Shown here piece after piece: positions 23,845 to 33,209 of a stretch of 56,416 nt of DNA. Positions within the stretch are counted from its first letter, which is position 1; each line of letters opens with the position of its first letter. The DNA is from Bacteroidales bacterium (GTDB lineage: Bacteria > Bacteroidota > Bacteroidia > Bacteroidales > UBA932). Position numbers and translations under genes: made by a program. The stretch spans positions 1 through 56,416 of the forward strand of contig JAFUGJ010000008.1 of the NCBI GenBank assembly GCA_017469425.1, given 5' to 3'. The notes below the pieces were generated by a model. It was not told the DNA's origin, searched no databases, and saw nothing but the letters and a program-made list of their open reading frames with translations.

Positions 23845-24753
23845 ATGGAAAAGAAGAAGATTCTGGTCATCGGCAGCAGCAATACCGATATGACTGTAAA
23901 GACCAAGGCCCTGCCGCTCCCCGGCGAAACGGTCCTTGGAGGTGAATTCGTAATGGGCCCGGGCGGCAAAGGAGCGAATCAGGCGGTAGCCGCACGCAGG
24001 CTCGGGGGCGATGTGTCGTTCATCTGCAAAGTAGGACGCGATGTCTTTGGCGATAATGCCCGCAGGCAGTATGAAGGGGAAGGACTCGACATCAGCGGCG
24101 TGCTTTTTTCCGACAAACCTTCCGGAGTAGCCCTCATAACCGTTGACGACGCTGCGGAAAACTGCATAGTCGTGGCTTCCGGCGCAAATGGCGACATCAC
24201 CGTCGAAGACATAGAGAAATCCCGCCCCGCAATCGAGGCCGCCGACATCCTGCTCCTGCAACTTGAAATCCCCATTCCGGCAGTGCTGAAGGCAGCGCAG
24301 ATTGCGCATGCGGCAGGTGCTTATGTCGTGCTGAATCCCGCACCCATGGCCGCACTTCCCGAACAGGTATGGGAGAACATTTCCCTCGTCACTCCCAACG
24401 AAACCGAACTCTCCATCTTCAGCGGCAGGCAGGTAGGCGACGAGGCCGGTGCTTCCGAGGCCGTGAAGGCGCTTCAGGCAAAGGGGGTGAAGGATGTGAT
24501 AGTCACCATGGGTTCCAAGGGTTCCCTTATCTGCGAGGGCGAAGGCCGTGATTTCGTGCAGGCCCGCCGCGTGAAAGCCATCGACACCACCGGTGCAGGC
24601 GACACCTACAGCGGAGCCCTTTGCGTGGCCCTTTCTGAAGGAAAAAGCCTCAAGGAAGCGGCGGAATTCGCAACTGCGGCATCGGCCCTCTCCGTCCAGA
24701 AGATGGGCGCCCAGAATTCCATGCCCTACCGCAGTGAACTTCAGCCGGATTAG
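23845..24753 (+). CDS. rbsK: Ribokinase (PfkB family)
   Basis: 302 residues, the normal length. N-terminal 'VIGSSNTDMTVKTKALPLPG' and 'MGPGGKGANQAVAARRLGG' are the PfkB signature 1, and 'DTTGAGDTYSGAL' is signature 2 with the catalytic aspartate in GAGD. It phosphorylates ribose to ribose-5-phosphate, feeding nucleotide synthesis. Six bases follow the phosphatase stop codon, so it is probably co-transcribed with it. Its stop overlaps that of the convergent DUF4954 gene by four bases (TTAG). Confidence 0.93.
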   Translation: MEKKKILVIGSSNTDMTVKTKALPLPGETVLGGEFVMGPGGKGANQAVAARRLGGDVSFICKVGRDVFGDNARRQYEGEGLDISGVLFSDKPSGVALITVDDAAENCIVVASGANGDITVEDIEKSRPAIEAADILLLQLEIPIPAVLKAAQIAHAAGAYVVLNPAPMAALPEQVWENISLVTPNETELSIFSGRQVGDEAGASEAVKALQAKGVKDVIVTMGSKGSLICEGEGRDFVQARRVKAIDTTGAGDTYSGALCVALSEGKSLKEAAEFATAASALSVQKMGAQNSMPYRSELQPD

Positions 24754-26741
24754 TCCTCCAGCGAAGCCATTGCCATGTTTCCAAGCTCGGTCTTCTTGCG
24801 TATATGCTCGAGGACCGAGTTTACGAATGTGTTGGACTCGAAGTCGCCGCGCACCTGCTCGAAGTCAGTTTCTTTCTGTTCCTTGTCGCCGTCGGCTCCG
24901 AAACCCGTCTTGGATGCGAGGCTGAACTCTTTGCGTGCATCGTCGTAAATCATGCGGTCAAGCCCGATGACAGCCTCTTTCCACCGTTCGATAAGCCCCT
25001 TGAGCTCTTTGGCCGTAATCTTTGAAGGATTGATTCCGTATATCTGCTGGATGTGCTGGAAGGCCCAGGTCCACTCATAGGAATAGTATTCTTTCTGCAT
25101 GGTAGCGAAAGCTTCTCGAATCTGCTCCAGGGTGGTGATTTCTCCGCGTTCGATACCGTTCATGAGAGCTGCAATTTCGCTCTTGGGAGCAATCAGGCCG
25201 CTGATGTCTACCCATTCTCCGGAGCCGATGGGGGAGTCGGGGCGGAGTTTTGCCTGCACCTGTGCTTCGCTCAGCCTGGCAAAACTTCCGTCTTCCTGCT
25301 GCAGGCGGGAGATGATGCTGTTGCCCATGAATTTGTCGATGGCTACTTTATATAGCTGCAGCCCCCTCAGCAGGGCGGAATTGGTAATCTTGACGCTGTG
25401 GAAAGAATAAACATCGCTGAGCTCGCCGCTGGCGTAGCGCAGGTTTTCCAGCGTCTTTACGCCTTTCAGCATTTTCTGCACGGTGAAAGGGCTCAGGAGA
25501 TTGTAGTTTACGAAGTCGAATTTCTCGCTGTCGGTGCGGGCGTCGCGGGTGGGCCATTTGCGGGCGTCGCGTATCGTTCCCACGCTGCGGATGTTTACGC
25601 CCGGGGCGAGATATGAGGTTTCACCTTTTTCAATCAGATAAGAGAAGGGTAGATTCGTGGTGTCGGAGTGGGTGACATGGCGGCCCATCACGAGGGAGAA
25701 TGCCCCCACGCGGGCAGGCCAGAGGATGTATGAATCCGACGAAGTTTTTGCGCCGCGTTCCAGGGTTCCCTGATGGATGGGGCCGAGCTTGTACATGTGG
25801 TTGCTCTGGTTGGAGCCTGACCCGGCGTTCATGAAGGAGAACATTCCGGCTATGAGCAGGGTGCTCTTGTGGTGGGTTACTGTGTAGGGCCCGGCGAATA
25901 TTGCGCATGCTTCGCCGTTCTCTCCCTGGCAGTTGCAGAAAAAGAGCGAGTCGGAAGCGGAGTATCCGTGCCCGAAGCGACACGCCTGCCCTACGAAACA
26001 GCGCGTAAGCGATGCTCCGTCCTCTACGCGGCTGTTGCTGGAGATGATGAAATCTTCGCAAATTACACCCTGCCCTATTATGACGGGCGCTTCGGCATTG
26101 CCGTTGATGCTGCCTTCGCGAAGCAGGCTCGCGCCGGAAATCCTGGTGCAGTCGCCAATCTTGACATTGATGATTTGCGCAGCGCCGCTGATGCTGACAT
26201 CTTTTCCTATGCTGCCACGCTCCGAGCGCACGGAATCGGCATATGCCGAGATGATGCCATTCATCTTCTCCACGAATTCGGGGCGATGCCGGTACATGGC
26301 AACCATGTATGCTTCATGGGAGGACAGTTTGTCGTGGATGATTACTTCGCGCCCGCCGGTTTCGTTGAGCACCGACACTTTCACGCCGTTGCCGAAACTG
26401 CTTTCACCTTCGGTTGCGAGAATGTCTATCCCGTCGATAAGGGTGCCTTCGGCGATGTCATAATTAGCAATATGGTTGCGCACTGCCCTGATGCAGCAGT
26501 CGTCGCCCACGCTGACATTATGCAGGCTGGCATCGTATATGCCGCTGTGGCGCTGCATCCCTCCTATGAGGGTGAAAGTCTTGTTGAAAGAGCCGAGGCG
26601 CACTTCGCCGCTGAAGCAACTCCGCTGTACAAAGGCGGGGTTGAAGCCTTCCGCGACCATGACCCGGTTCCAATCGGCTGAACTGCAGCCATTCTGCTCC
26701 AAGGTATGGATTTGTTCGGATGTGAGATTCTTGTATGGCAT
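24750..26741 (-). CDS. DUF4954 family protein (left-handed beta-helix fold expected)
   Basis: 663 residues. The N-terminal part (about 1-60, 'MPYKNLTSEQIHTLEQNGC', 'FSGEVRLGSF') and the centre show short repeated strands with I/V and G every five to six residues ('INVKIGDCTRISGASLL', 'RVEDGASLTRCFVGQACRF'), the hexapeptide pattern of left-handed beta helices. The C terminus is helical ('YYSYEWTWAFQHIQQIYGI'). The family is conserved in Bacteroidota next to sugar nucleotide genes but has no proven function. It follows glmS after nine bases, so it is likely co-transcribed and may act in amino-sugar nucleotide metabolism. That is inference from the neighbour and the fold only. Confidence 0.85.
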   Translation of the reverse strand: MPYKNLTSEQIHTLEQNGCSSADWNRVMVAEGFNPAFVQRSCFSGEVRLGSFNKTFTLIGGMQRHSGIYDASLHNVSVGDDCCIRAVRNHIANYDIAEGTLIDGIDILATEGESSFGNGVKVSVLNETGGREVIIHDKLSSHEAYMVAMYRHRPEFVEKMNGIISAYADSVRSERGSIGKDVSISGAAQIINVKIGDCTRISGASLLREGSINGNAEAPVIIGQGVICEDFIISSNSRVEDGASLTRCFVGQACRFGHGYSASDSLFFCNCQGENGEACAIFAGPYTVTHHKSTLLIAGMFSFMNAGSGSNQSNHMYKLGPIHQGTLERGAKTSSDSYILWPARVGAFSLVMGRHVTHSDTTNLPFSYLIEKGETSYLAPGVNIRSVGTIRDARKWPTRDARTDSEKFDFVNYNLLSPFTVQKMLKGVKTLENLRYASGELSDVYSFHSVKITNSALLRGLQLYKVAIDKFMGNSIISRLQQEDGSFARLSEAQVQAKLRPDSPIGSGEWVDISGLIAPKSEIAALMNGIERGEITTLEQIREAFATMQKEYYSYEWTWAFQHIQQIYGINPSKITAKELKGLIERWKEAVIGLDRMIYDDARKEFSLASKTGFGADGDKEQKETDFEQVRGDFESNTFVNSVLEHIRKKTELGNMAMASLED

Positions 26742-26750
26742 GTGAAAATG

Positions 26751-28601
26751 TTATTCTACCGTTACACTTTTTGCAAGATTGCGGGGCTGGTCCACATCGA
26801 GGCCCTTGGCCACTGCAATATGGTATGCGAGAAGCTGCAGGGGCACTACCGACAGAAGCGGGCAGAGGCATCCAAGGGTCTTGGGCACTTCGATTACCCT
26901 GTCGACGAGCCCCCTCACGGGCACATCGCCTTCCGTTACGATGGCGAGCACCTTTCCCTTGCGGGCCACCACTTCCTGCATGTTGGAGAGAATTTTCTCG
27001 TATAGATTGTGATGGGTTGCAAGGAAGACGACCGGCATGTCCTCGTCCACGAGCGCTATCGGCCCGTGCTTCATTTCGGCAGCAGGGTATCCTTCAGCAT
27101 GTATATAGCTGATTTCCTTGAGTTTGAGTGCTCCTTCGAGGGCAACCGGATAGTTCAGGCCACGACCGAGATATAGGAAGTTGCGGCTGCCCACATATTT
27201 TTGGGCGAGTTCCCTGATTGCATCCGACTGTGCGAGTATGCTTTCAATCTTTCCGGGTATGAGCTCCAGTTCATCGAAGATTTCGTTGAATTCATCTTCC
27301 GCGATGCTGCCTTTTTCGCGCGCAATGGCGAGAGCGAGCAGGGTGAACACCATGGTCTGGCCGGTGAAAGCCTTGGTGCTGGCGACTCCGATTTCGGGGC
27401 CCACATGAATGTAGGTACCTGTGTCGGATTCACGGGCAATGCTGCTTCCCACCGCGTTCACGATTCCGAATATGAGCGCGCCTTTTTCCTTGGCGAGCTG
27501 GATTGCGGAAAGGGTGTCGGCGGTTTCTCCGCTTTGGGAGATTGCGAACACCACATCGCCGGGGCCGACTACGGGATTGCTGTAGCGGAATTCGCTTGCA
27601 TAAGCCACTTCCACGGGAATGCGGCAGAACTGTTCGATGAGCTGCTTCCCGATAAGGGCTGCATGCCAGGAAGTGCCGCAGCTTACCATGATGAAGCGTC
27701 TGGCTCCGAGAAGTTCTTCCCTGTGTTCGGTCACCGCACTGAGGATAATCCGTCTGTGGGCGGACAGAAGCCTTCCGCGCATGCAGTTGCGCAGGACTTC
27801 CGGCTGTTCGAAGATTTCTTTGAGCATGTAGTGGGGGAATCCTCCTTTGTCGAGCATGCTCACATCGAGGTCGAGCTCCTTTGCCCGGACGCTGACGCTT
27901 TCGTCGTCGAGGGTAGTGACGCAAAGGTCTTCCCCGGCCTTGCATATTGCGAGTTCTTCGTCGTTGATGTAAACTATCTTGTTGGTATATCCGGCAATGG
28001 GGGAGGCGTCGCTCGCAATGAAGAATTCGCTGTTGCCTTCTCCTATTCCTACCGCCAGGGGGCTGCTTTTGCGTGCGGCGAAAAGGGTGTCGGGAGAATC
28101 GGAGTCGAGCACTGCAATGGCGTATGCTCCCACAACCTTCTTCAGCGAACTTCGGATGGCCGTGGCAAGGTCGGCTTCGTATTTGTTGCGGGTATATTCA
28201 ATGAGCTGGAGAAGCACTTCCGAGTCGGTGTCGCTCTTGAAAGTAAATCCTTTTTTAAGAAGCTGTTTGCGGATGTCGCCGGCGTTTTCTATGATGCCAT
28301 TGTGCACCATGGTGAGTTTTCCGCTCTGCGAAAGATGGGGATGGGCGTTGCGTTCGCAGGGGGCACCGTGAGTCGCCCACCGGGTGTGCGCAATGCCGAT
28401 GTTTCCCGAGCGGTCGCCGCCTTGCGCCGCATCTTCCAGATTGGAAACCTTGCCTACGGCCTTGTAAATATTGAGAATGCCATTTTCGCCGACAAGGGCG
28501 ACTCCGGCTGAATCATATCCGCGGTATTCGAGCCTGTGAAGGCCCTTGATTAGAATTGGGTACGCATCCCTGCAACCCACATATCCTACTATTCCACACA
28601 T
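26751..28601 (-). CDS. glmS: Glutamine--fructose-6-phosphate aminotransferase (isomerising)
   Basis: 616 residues. The N-terminal glutaminase domain starts MCGIVGYVG with the nucleophile C2 exposed after methionine removal, and has 'HTRWATHGAPCERNAHPH'. Two SIS domains follow: 'VSCGTSWHAALIGKQLIEQF' and 'GRGLNYPVALEGALKLKEIS' carry the sugar-phosphate-binding residues, and the protein ends 'DQPRNLAKSVTVE', the canonical C-terminal tail. It makes glucosamine-6-phosphate for peptidoglycan and lipid A. It is first in an operon with DUF4954, behind the promoter at 28624-28655. No glmS ribozyme is visible in the short leader. Confidence 0.97.
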   Translation of the reverse strand: MCGIVGYVGCRDAYPILIKGLHRLEYRGYDSAGVALVGENGILNIYKAVGKVSNLEDAAQGGDRSGNIGIAHTRWATHGAPCERNAHPHLSQSGKLTMVHNGIIENAGDIRKQLLKKGFTFKSDTDSEVLLQLIEYTRNKYEADLATAIRSSLKKVVGAYAIAVLDSDSPDTLFAARKSSPLAVGIGEGNSEFFIASDASPIAGYTNKIVYINDEELAICKAGEDLCVTTLDDESVSVRAKELDLDVSMLDKGGFPHYMLKEIFEQPEVLRNCMRGRLLSAHRRIILSAVTEHREELLGARRFIMVSCGTSWHAALIGKQLIEQFCRIPVEVAYASEFRYSNPVVGPGDVVFAISQSGETADTLSAIQLAKEKGALIFGIVNAVGSSIARESDTGTYIHVGPEIGVASTKAFTGQTMVFTLLALAIAREKGSIAEDEFNEIFDELELIPGKIESILAQSDAIRELAQKYVGSRNFLYLGRGLNYPVALEGALKLKEISYIHAEGYPAAEMKHGPIALVDEDMPVVFLATHHNLYEKILSNMQEVVARKGKVLAIVTEGDVPVRGLVDRVIEVPKTLGCLCPLLSVVPLQLLAYHIAVAKGLDVDQPRNLAKSVTVE

Positions 28602-28623
28602 AATTATGCAATTGTAAATCTTA

Positions 28624-28655
28624 CAAAGATACTATAATCGGCAGTATCCGCCAAA
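28624..28655 (-). promoter_or_regulatory. Promoter of glmS
   Basis: On the minus strand TTTG (28655-28652), 20 bases, TATCTTTG (28631-28624). The -33 box abuts the stop codon of the upstream WYL gene, so glmS has its own promoter in spite of the tight spacing. Confidence 0.65.
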
Positions 28656-29555
28656 CTATAGTGTACTGTGGTGCAGCATGAAATTCCGCACATACTCGCG
28701 CAGCTCTTCCCCTTCCAGAATCTCTATTTCGTCGGCAAGCCCGCATACAAACCGTCCTGCACCCTGCAAGCGGCGGATGTCGCCTTCAAAAATCCAGTTG
28801 TCCCCGTCTTTTCGCAGGTTTTTGACAGATAGGGGATATTCTTCCTGCAACAGGTTTCCTGCCATCTGGCTGAGGCGCAGCTTGATATGAATGGCATCCG
28901 GGCCGTGCATGCGGAATACATCCATAGGCTGTGCCTTGTGGCGTTCTTCCTCTTTCCAGGGCTCCGGGAGCATTTCTGCTTCGTCTATGCGTGCAATCTT
29001 GAAGCTCTTGCAGAATCCGTCGTCAACATCGTAGCACCACACATCAATGTAGTTGGTGGTGAAGGAGAACGGTTCGACCAGGCGGTCGCGCACCTGCCCG
29101 GAATGGGAGGACTTGTAGCCGTGAAGCAGTACCCGGTGCTTTTGCCGGATTGCTTCGGATAGTGTCTGGATTGTGGAGGCGTTCGATTTGGGTCCTATAT
29201 AATCCGCAATCGAAGTGCTGTCGTAAACGGCGGCGAGTTTTCGCTTGAGCCCGATTTTCAGGGCGTTGGTGTTGTCGAGCCCGTCTATCATGCCATTCAC
29301 GATTGCAGCCTCTTCATCGGAGAACCACACCAGCTTGGACAGGTCCAGGTGCGCGTCGTTCAGGGTTGTAAGGCGGTAGATGTTGCCATAGACCTTCCCG
29401 ACCGAAAAACCTGCCGCCTTGAAGGTGTCGAGGTAGCGGTAAATTGTTCTCGGCGACATTTCCAGCCTGTCGGCAAGTTCATCTATGGAATAGGTGACAT
29501 TTCCGCTTAGCATGCGCATCAGGCGCAGCATCCTTTCAAATTTCGGCTGGTCCAT
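28656..29555 (-). CDS. WYL-domain transcriptional regulator
   Basis: 299 residues. The N-terminal helix-turn-helix of the HTH_11/DeoR type (about 5-60, 'MLSGNVTYSIDELADRLEMS', 'RTIYRYLDTF') is followed by a WYL domain (about 135-215). The 'HGYKSSHSG' and 'RLVEPFSFTTNYIDVWCYDV' segments are in the position of the WYL motif, which here reads 'DVWCYD'. Such proteins bind DNA and sense nucleic acid or small ligands; several control defence or DNA-damage genes. It follows thrA by 26 bases on the same strand, so it may be expressed with metX-thrA and regulate amino-acid genes or itself. The start MDQPKFERM fits the family. Confidence 0.85.
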   Translation of the reverse strand: MDQPKFERMLRLMRMLSGNVTYSIDELADRLEMSPRTIYRYLDTFKAAGFSVGKVYGNIYRLTTLNDAHLDLSKLVWFSDEEAAIVNGMIDGLDNTNALKIGLKRKLAAVYDSTSIADYIGPKSNASTIQTLSEAIRQKHRVLLHGYKSSHSGQVRDRLVEPFSFTTNYIDVWCYDVDDGFCKSFKIARIDEAEMLPEPWKEEERHKAQPMDVFRMHGPDAIHIKLRLSQMAGNLLQEEYPLSVKNLRKDGDNWIFEGDIRRLQGAGRFVCGLADEIEILEGEELREYVRNFMLHHSTL

Positions 29556-29581
29556 GAATCCCGCAAACTACGATGCGCTTC

Positions 29582-31942
29582 TTACAGGGAGAGCATGATG
29601 TCGTTCAGCAGTCCTCCCGCGGTCTGTCTCGTTCCGGCTCCCGCACCCTGGATGAGCATGGGGGAAGGGTAATCGCCGGTAGTTATCAGAATCGCATTGT
29701 CGGTGCCTCTGAGCGCATACAGGGGGCTTTCCGGGCCCACTTCCTGCAATCCCACGACGGCGTGCCCTCCGGAATCGACGGACGCCACATAGCGGAGTTT
29801 CTTGCCTGCCGCGGCAGCGTGTGCGTATCGCTTGTCGATGTCGTCGGGAACGGGTTCGAGCTGAACCTGGGTCTCTTCCAGCTGGATTCCCATCTGGCGG
29901 CTGAGTATGAGTATCTTGCGTAGCACATCTTTCCCGCTGAGGTCGATTGAGGGGTCGGGTTCAGTGTAGCCCTTCTGCCTTGCATCTTCCACGAGCGCTT
30001 TGAAATCGAGCCCTTTGTAATTGTCTAAAAGATAGTTCAGGGTTCCCGAGAGAACGGCTTCCATACGCACGAGGGTGTCGCCGCTCTGCACTACGCGGTC
30101 CAGGGTGACGAGCACGGGAAGGGCCGCACCTGCGGTGGTCTCGTACCTCAGCGACACTCCGCACCTGTGGGCCTCCCTCTGCAGGCTGCGGAACTGGGCG
30201 TAGGTGCCGGAAAAAGGTATCTTGTTGCAGGCCACGACGCTGAATCCGCTGTGGAAGAGGTCGGGATAGCGGAAGCCTATTTCTTCGCTGGCGGTGCAGT
30301 CGATGAACATTGGATTCTCCAGCGACAGCTTGCAAAGCGCGTCTATCATCGGGCCGGGGGTTCCGTTCTCGAGCAGTTCCGCGGCGCGGTTGAGGTCGAG
30401 CCCTTCGGTGTCGATGACATACTTGCGGCTGTTGGCTATGCCGAAGACTTTCAGTTTTTTCCCGGAACGGCGTGCAATCGCGTCGGCATTGTCGCGGAGC
30501 ATCTCCACCAGTGCTTTTCCCACGCGGCCATATCCTGCGATGAACAGGGGCACCACCTGGTCGCCCGAACTGTCGAAGAATTCATGGTGGATGGCCCGCA
30601 TGGCTTCGTCCGCCCTCGTGGAAGGAACTATCACTGAAATGTTTCTTTCGGATGAACCCTGTGCGGTTGCGCGTACCGGGATGCTGTGGCGCCCGAGCGC
30701 TGCGAGCATCCTTCCTGTTGCTCCGCTGTGCCCGAGTATGTCATCTCCCACCACGCAGAGTATGGAAAATCCCTTGGCGACGCGCAGGGGGTTCAGCTTG
30801 CCGAGCGAGATTTCGTATGCAAAGCAGTCGTCGGCGGCCTTCCGCGCCTTTTCGGCGTCGTCTTCGGCAACGGCGATGCAGAGTGAATGGACGGAGGATG
30901 CCTGTGTTATCAGGATGATGTTGATGCCTTCCCTCGAAAGTACATCGAACAGGCGCGAAGAAAAGCCCGGCACGCCAACCATGCCGCTGCCTTCCAGCGA
31001 AATGAGCGCGATGCCGCCGGAGTGGGCGAGGCCGATTACCCCGTTTCCTACCTCCGGAGGGGTTTTCTCGACGAGCGTTCCGGGTTCGTCGGGATGGAAG
31101 GAATCTTTCACATAGATTGGAATCCCTTTGTCAACCACGGGCTGGATGGTAGGCGGATATATGACCTTCGCCCCGAAGTGCGACAGTTCCTGTGCGGCCC
31201 GGTAGGAGATGTTGGGGATGGTCTTTGCCGAGGGTACAATCTTGGGATTTGCGGTCATGATTCCGGGAACATCGGTCCATATTTCGACCCTGCGGGCGTT
31301 GAGGGCCACTGCCGCAAGCGAGGCGGTGTAGTCGCTGCCGCCCCTGCCGAGCGTCGCGGTCCTTCCGTTTTCGTCCGTTGCGATGAAGCCCGGCACTATG
31401 AAGAGCTCGGCCTGCGGGTGGGCGTCCACCGCTTCGCGGAAACGCCGGAAAGTCTCTTCTTCTTCAACTGTCTGGCCCTTGGTGCGCACGATGCAGCGGC
31501 TGTCCAGCAGGTGGCAGGCAATGCCGAGCGACTGGAACTTGTCGGCAAGGATGCGGGTGGAGAAAAGTTCACCGAAGGCTTCCGTCGTGCTTAGGCTGGT
31601 GGGTGAGAGTTCGCCCACGAGATAAATCCCGTGAAGGAGTTCGCGCAGCGACTCGAACAGCCTGTCGATTTCCCGCGCGGTCCTGTCCCTGTAGCCGGAA
31701 GGAAGGAGCTCCCTCACAATCGTGCGGTGCCTTTCCTGCAGGGCGTCCAGGGCTTCGAGGTATGTCGCATCGCGTTCCGCAGCCCTTTTGCCGAGGGCGA
31801 TGAGCGCATCGGTACAGCCTGCTATTGCAGAGGATACGATGAGGCTCCGGTCCTTGTCCAAAGCCTTCAGCACGATGTCTATTACATGAAGCATTGCCTC
31901 CGCAGATGCGTTCGAGGTGCCTCCGAATTTAAGAACTTGCAT
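29582..31942 (-). CDS. thrA: Bifunctional aspartokinase / homoserine dehydrogenase
   Basis: 786 residues. The N-terminal aspartokinase domain ('VLKFGGTSNASAEAML', 'LGRGGSDYTASLAAVAL'), two ACT domains in the linker (about 300-440, 'LISLEGSGMVGVPGFSSRLF') that normally bind threonine, and the C-terminal homoserine dehydrogenase with Rossmann 'VPLFIAGYGRVGKALVEML' and catalytic region 'GYTEPDPSIDLSGKDVLRK'. It performs the first and third steps from aspartate to threonine and methionine. The start codon overlaps the metX stop by one base, so the two form a translationally coupled operon for homoserine use. Regulation by feedback is implied by the ACT domains. Confidence 0.96.
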   Translation of the reverse strand: MQVLKFGGTSNASAEAMLHVIDIVLKALDKDRSLIVSSAIAGCTDALIALGKRAAERDATYLEALDALQERHRTIVRELLPSGYRDRTAREIDRLFESLRELLHGIYLVGELSPTSLSTTEAFGELFSTRILADKFQSLGIACHLLDSRCIVRTKGQTVEEEETFRRFREAVDAHPQAELFIVPGFIATDENGRTATLGRGGSDYTASLAAVALNARRVEIWTDVPGIMTANPKIVPSAKTIPNISYRAAQELSHFGAKVIYPPTIQPVVDKGIPIYVKDSFHPDEPGTLVEKTPPEVGNGVIGLAHSGGIALISLEGSGMVGVPGFSSRLFDVLSREGINIILITQASSVHSLCIAVAEDDAEKARKAADDCFAYEISLGKLNPLRVAKGFSILCVVGDDILGHSGATGRMLAALGRHSIPVRATAQGSSERNISVIVPSTRADEAMRAIHHEFFDSSGDQVVPLFIAGYGRVGKALVEMLRDNADAIARRSGKKLKVFGIANSRKYVIDTEGLDLNRAAELLENGTPGPMIDALCKLSLENPMFIDCTASEEIGFRYPDLFHSGFSVVACNKIPFSGTYAQFRSLQREAHRCGVSLRYETTAGAALPVLVTLDRVVQSGDTLVRMEAVLSGTLNYLLDNYKGLDFKALVEDARQKGYTEPDPSIDLSGKDVLRKILILSRQMGIQLEETQVQLEPVPDDIDKRYAHAAAAGKKLRYVASVDSGGHAVVGLQEVGPESPLYALRGTDNAILITTGDYPSPMLIQGAGAGTRQTAGGLLNDIMLSL

Positions 31943-32946
31943 TATATCGTCATGAATTTTGCCAGCTTGGCGGTTTCTATCAGGAAGCCGTCATGCCCGT
32001 AGTTGGATGAAATTTCGTGATATACCGCTCCGGGGATGCATGCTGCCATGTGCCTGCCTTCCAAGGGGGGGAATATGGAGTCCGTGTCGATGGACACTAT
32101 GGTCGTCTGTGCGCTGATGCGGCCAAGGGCGGCATCGACTCCGCCCCTGCCCCTGCCTGTGTTGTGGCTGTCAAGAGCGTTGCAGATGGTATAGTAGCAG
32201 TATGCGTCGAAGCCACGCCTAAGCAGTTTCTCGCCCTGGTATCGCTCGTACGAAGCCACCCTTCCTGCGAACATGGTGTCCGGGTCTTCTTCCGCCTGAG
32301 TGAGGCGGTATGCGTCGAAGCAGCGGTAACTTAGCACGGCCTGGGCGCGGGCGCAGCGAAGGCCCGCACTGCCCCCGTGGATGTCGGCGGCTTCGCGGAA
32401 GGTAGGGTCGGCTTCCAGGGCCATGCGCTGTATTTCCACCGTGGCTCCAAGGTATGGGGATACCCTCGGTGCCGATGCGATTATGAGCAGTTTCCGGAAC
32501 AGTCCGGGCTCGCTCACCGCCCATTCCAGGGCGTGGAATCCTCCTATGGAACTGCCTATGAGAAGGTCGATCCTGTCGATTCCGAGATGCTTCTGCACGA
32601 TGGGAAAGACGGATGCCATGTCGCGTATGGTAAGTGCTGGAAAATCCAGCAGCCAGGGCTTCCCGCTTTCGGGATTGATGCTCGCCGCGCTGATGGAACC
32701 GTAGGAAGAACCCGGAAAATTGACACACACGACAAAGTGGCGGTCAGTATCTATGGGCTTGCCGGGACCCACCATTTCGGGCCACCAGTCCTGCGGGTCG
32801 CTGTTTGCGGTAAGTGCATGGCAAATCCAAATCACCTTGCGTATCCCGTCCCAACTCGGAGCGGAGGTATGAAAAACCAGCGGGGCATCCTTTAGGACGG
32901 TTCCGCATTCCAATGGAAACTGTATTTTTATTTCGTTCCTAATCAT
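31942..32946 (-). CDS. metX: Homoserine O-acetyltransferase
   Basis: 334 residues, alpha/beta hydrolase fold. 'CHALTANSDPQDWWPEMVG' is the conserved first loop, nucleophile S133 lies in 'LIGSSIGGFHALEW', and the catalytic histidine is in 'NYGHDGFLIE' near the C terminus. It acylates homoserine, the entry to methionine synthesis, using the product of ThrA encoded by the next gene. The first 30 residues are shorter and more divergent than in most MetX proteins. Acetyl versus succinyl specificity cannot be settled by eye. The operon metX-thrA is preceded by a promoter at 32985-33016. I see no SAM riboswitch in the 260-base upstream region. Confidence 0.92.
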   Translation of the reverse strand: MIRNEIKIQFPLECGTVLKDAPLVFHTSAPSWDGIRKVIWICHALTANSDPQDWWPEMVGPGKPIDTDRHFVVCVNFPGSSYGSISAASINPESGKPWLLDFPALTIRDMASVFPIVQKHLGIDRIDLLIGSSIGGFHALEWAVSEPGLFRKLLIIASAPRVSPYLGATVEIQRMALEADPTFREAADIHGGSAGLRCARAQAVLSYRCFDAYRLTQAEEDPDTMFAGRVASYERYQGEKLLRRGFDAYCYYTICNALDSHNTGRGRGGVDAALGRISAQTTIVSIDTDSIFPPLEGRHMAACIPGAVYHEISSNYGHDGFLIETAKLAKFMTI

Positions 32947-32984
32947 CTCTTAGTATAAGACTGCAGGTGTTTTGATATACTATG

Positions 32985-33016
32985 CAAATTTATAACTAAT
33001 AGAATTGATTTACAAG
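32985..33016 (-). promoter_or_regulatory. Promoter of the metX-thrA operon
   Basis: On the minus strand CTTG (33016-33013, one mismatch to TTTG), 20 bases, TAAATTTG (32992-32985). It lies 38 bases before the metX start. The rest of 33017-33209 is AT-rich with no gene or RNA motif recognised. Confidence 0.5.
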
Positions 33017-33209
33017 ATTTAAAAAACAAACATTGGAATTAAAATATGCGCAACACTTTAATAATCTTTGACCTATGTTCTTATCCTTGAATATCCGTAT
33101 AGCCAAAAGGCATGCCTGTAGTTTGGGATGGTTTGGCGAGATTATTCACATAGAGCCTTATAAGGACCTGATTCATTTCGTGTTTTCACTCTCATTATAC
33201 TGTTAATAA

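Noticed and set aside
22627-24309. Open frame of 560 codons on the minus strand opposite the phosphatase and rbsK genes
   Set aside because: It is an antisense shadow created by the third-position G/C bias of the real plus-strand genes; no domain, ribosome site or sensible composition.
27201-28511. 436-codon plus-strand frame opposite glmS
   Set aside because: Antisense shadow of glmS.
28602-28655. glmS ribozyme in the glmS leader
   Set aside because: The leader is too short and AT-rich to hold the ribozyme core.
32947-33209. SAM riboswitch before metX
   Set aside because: Looked for SAM-type stems in the AT-rich upstream region; none seen, and the predicted transcript leader is under 40 bases.
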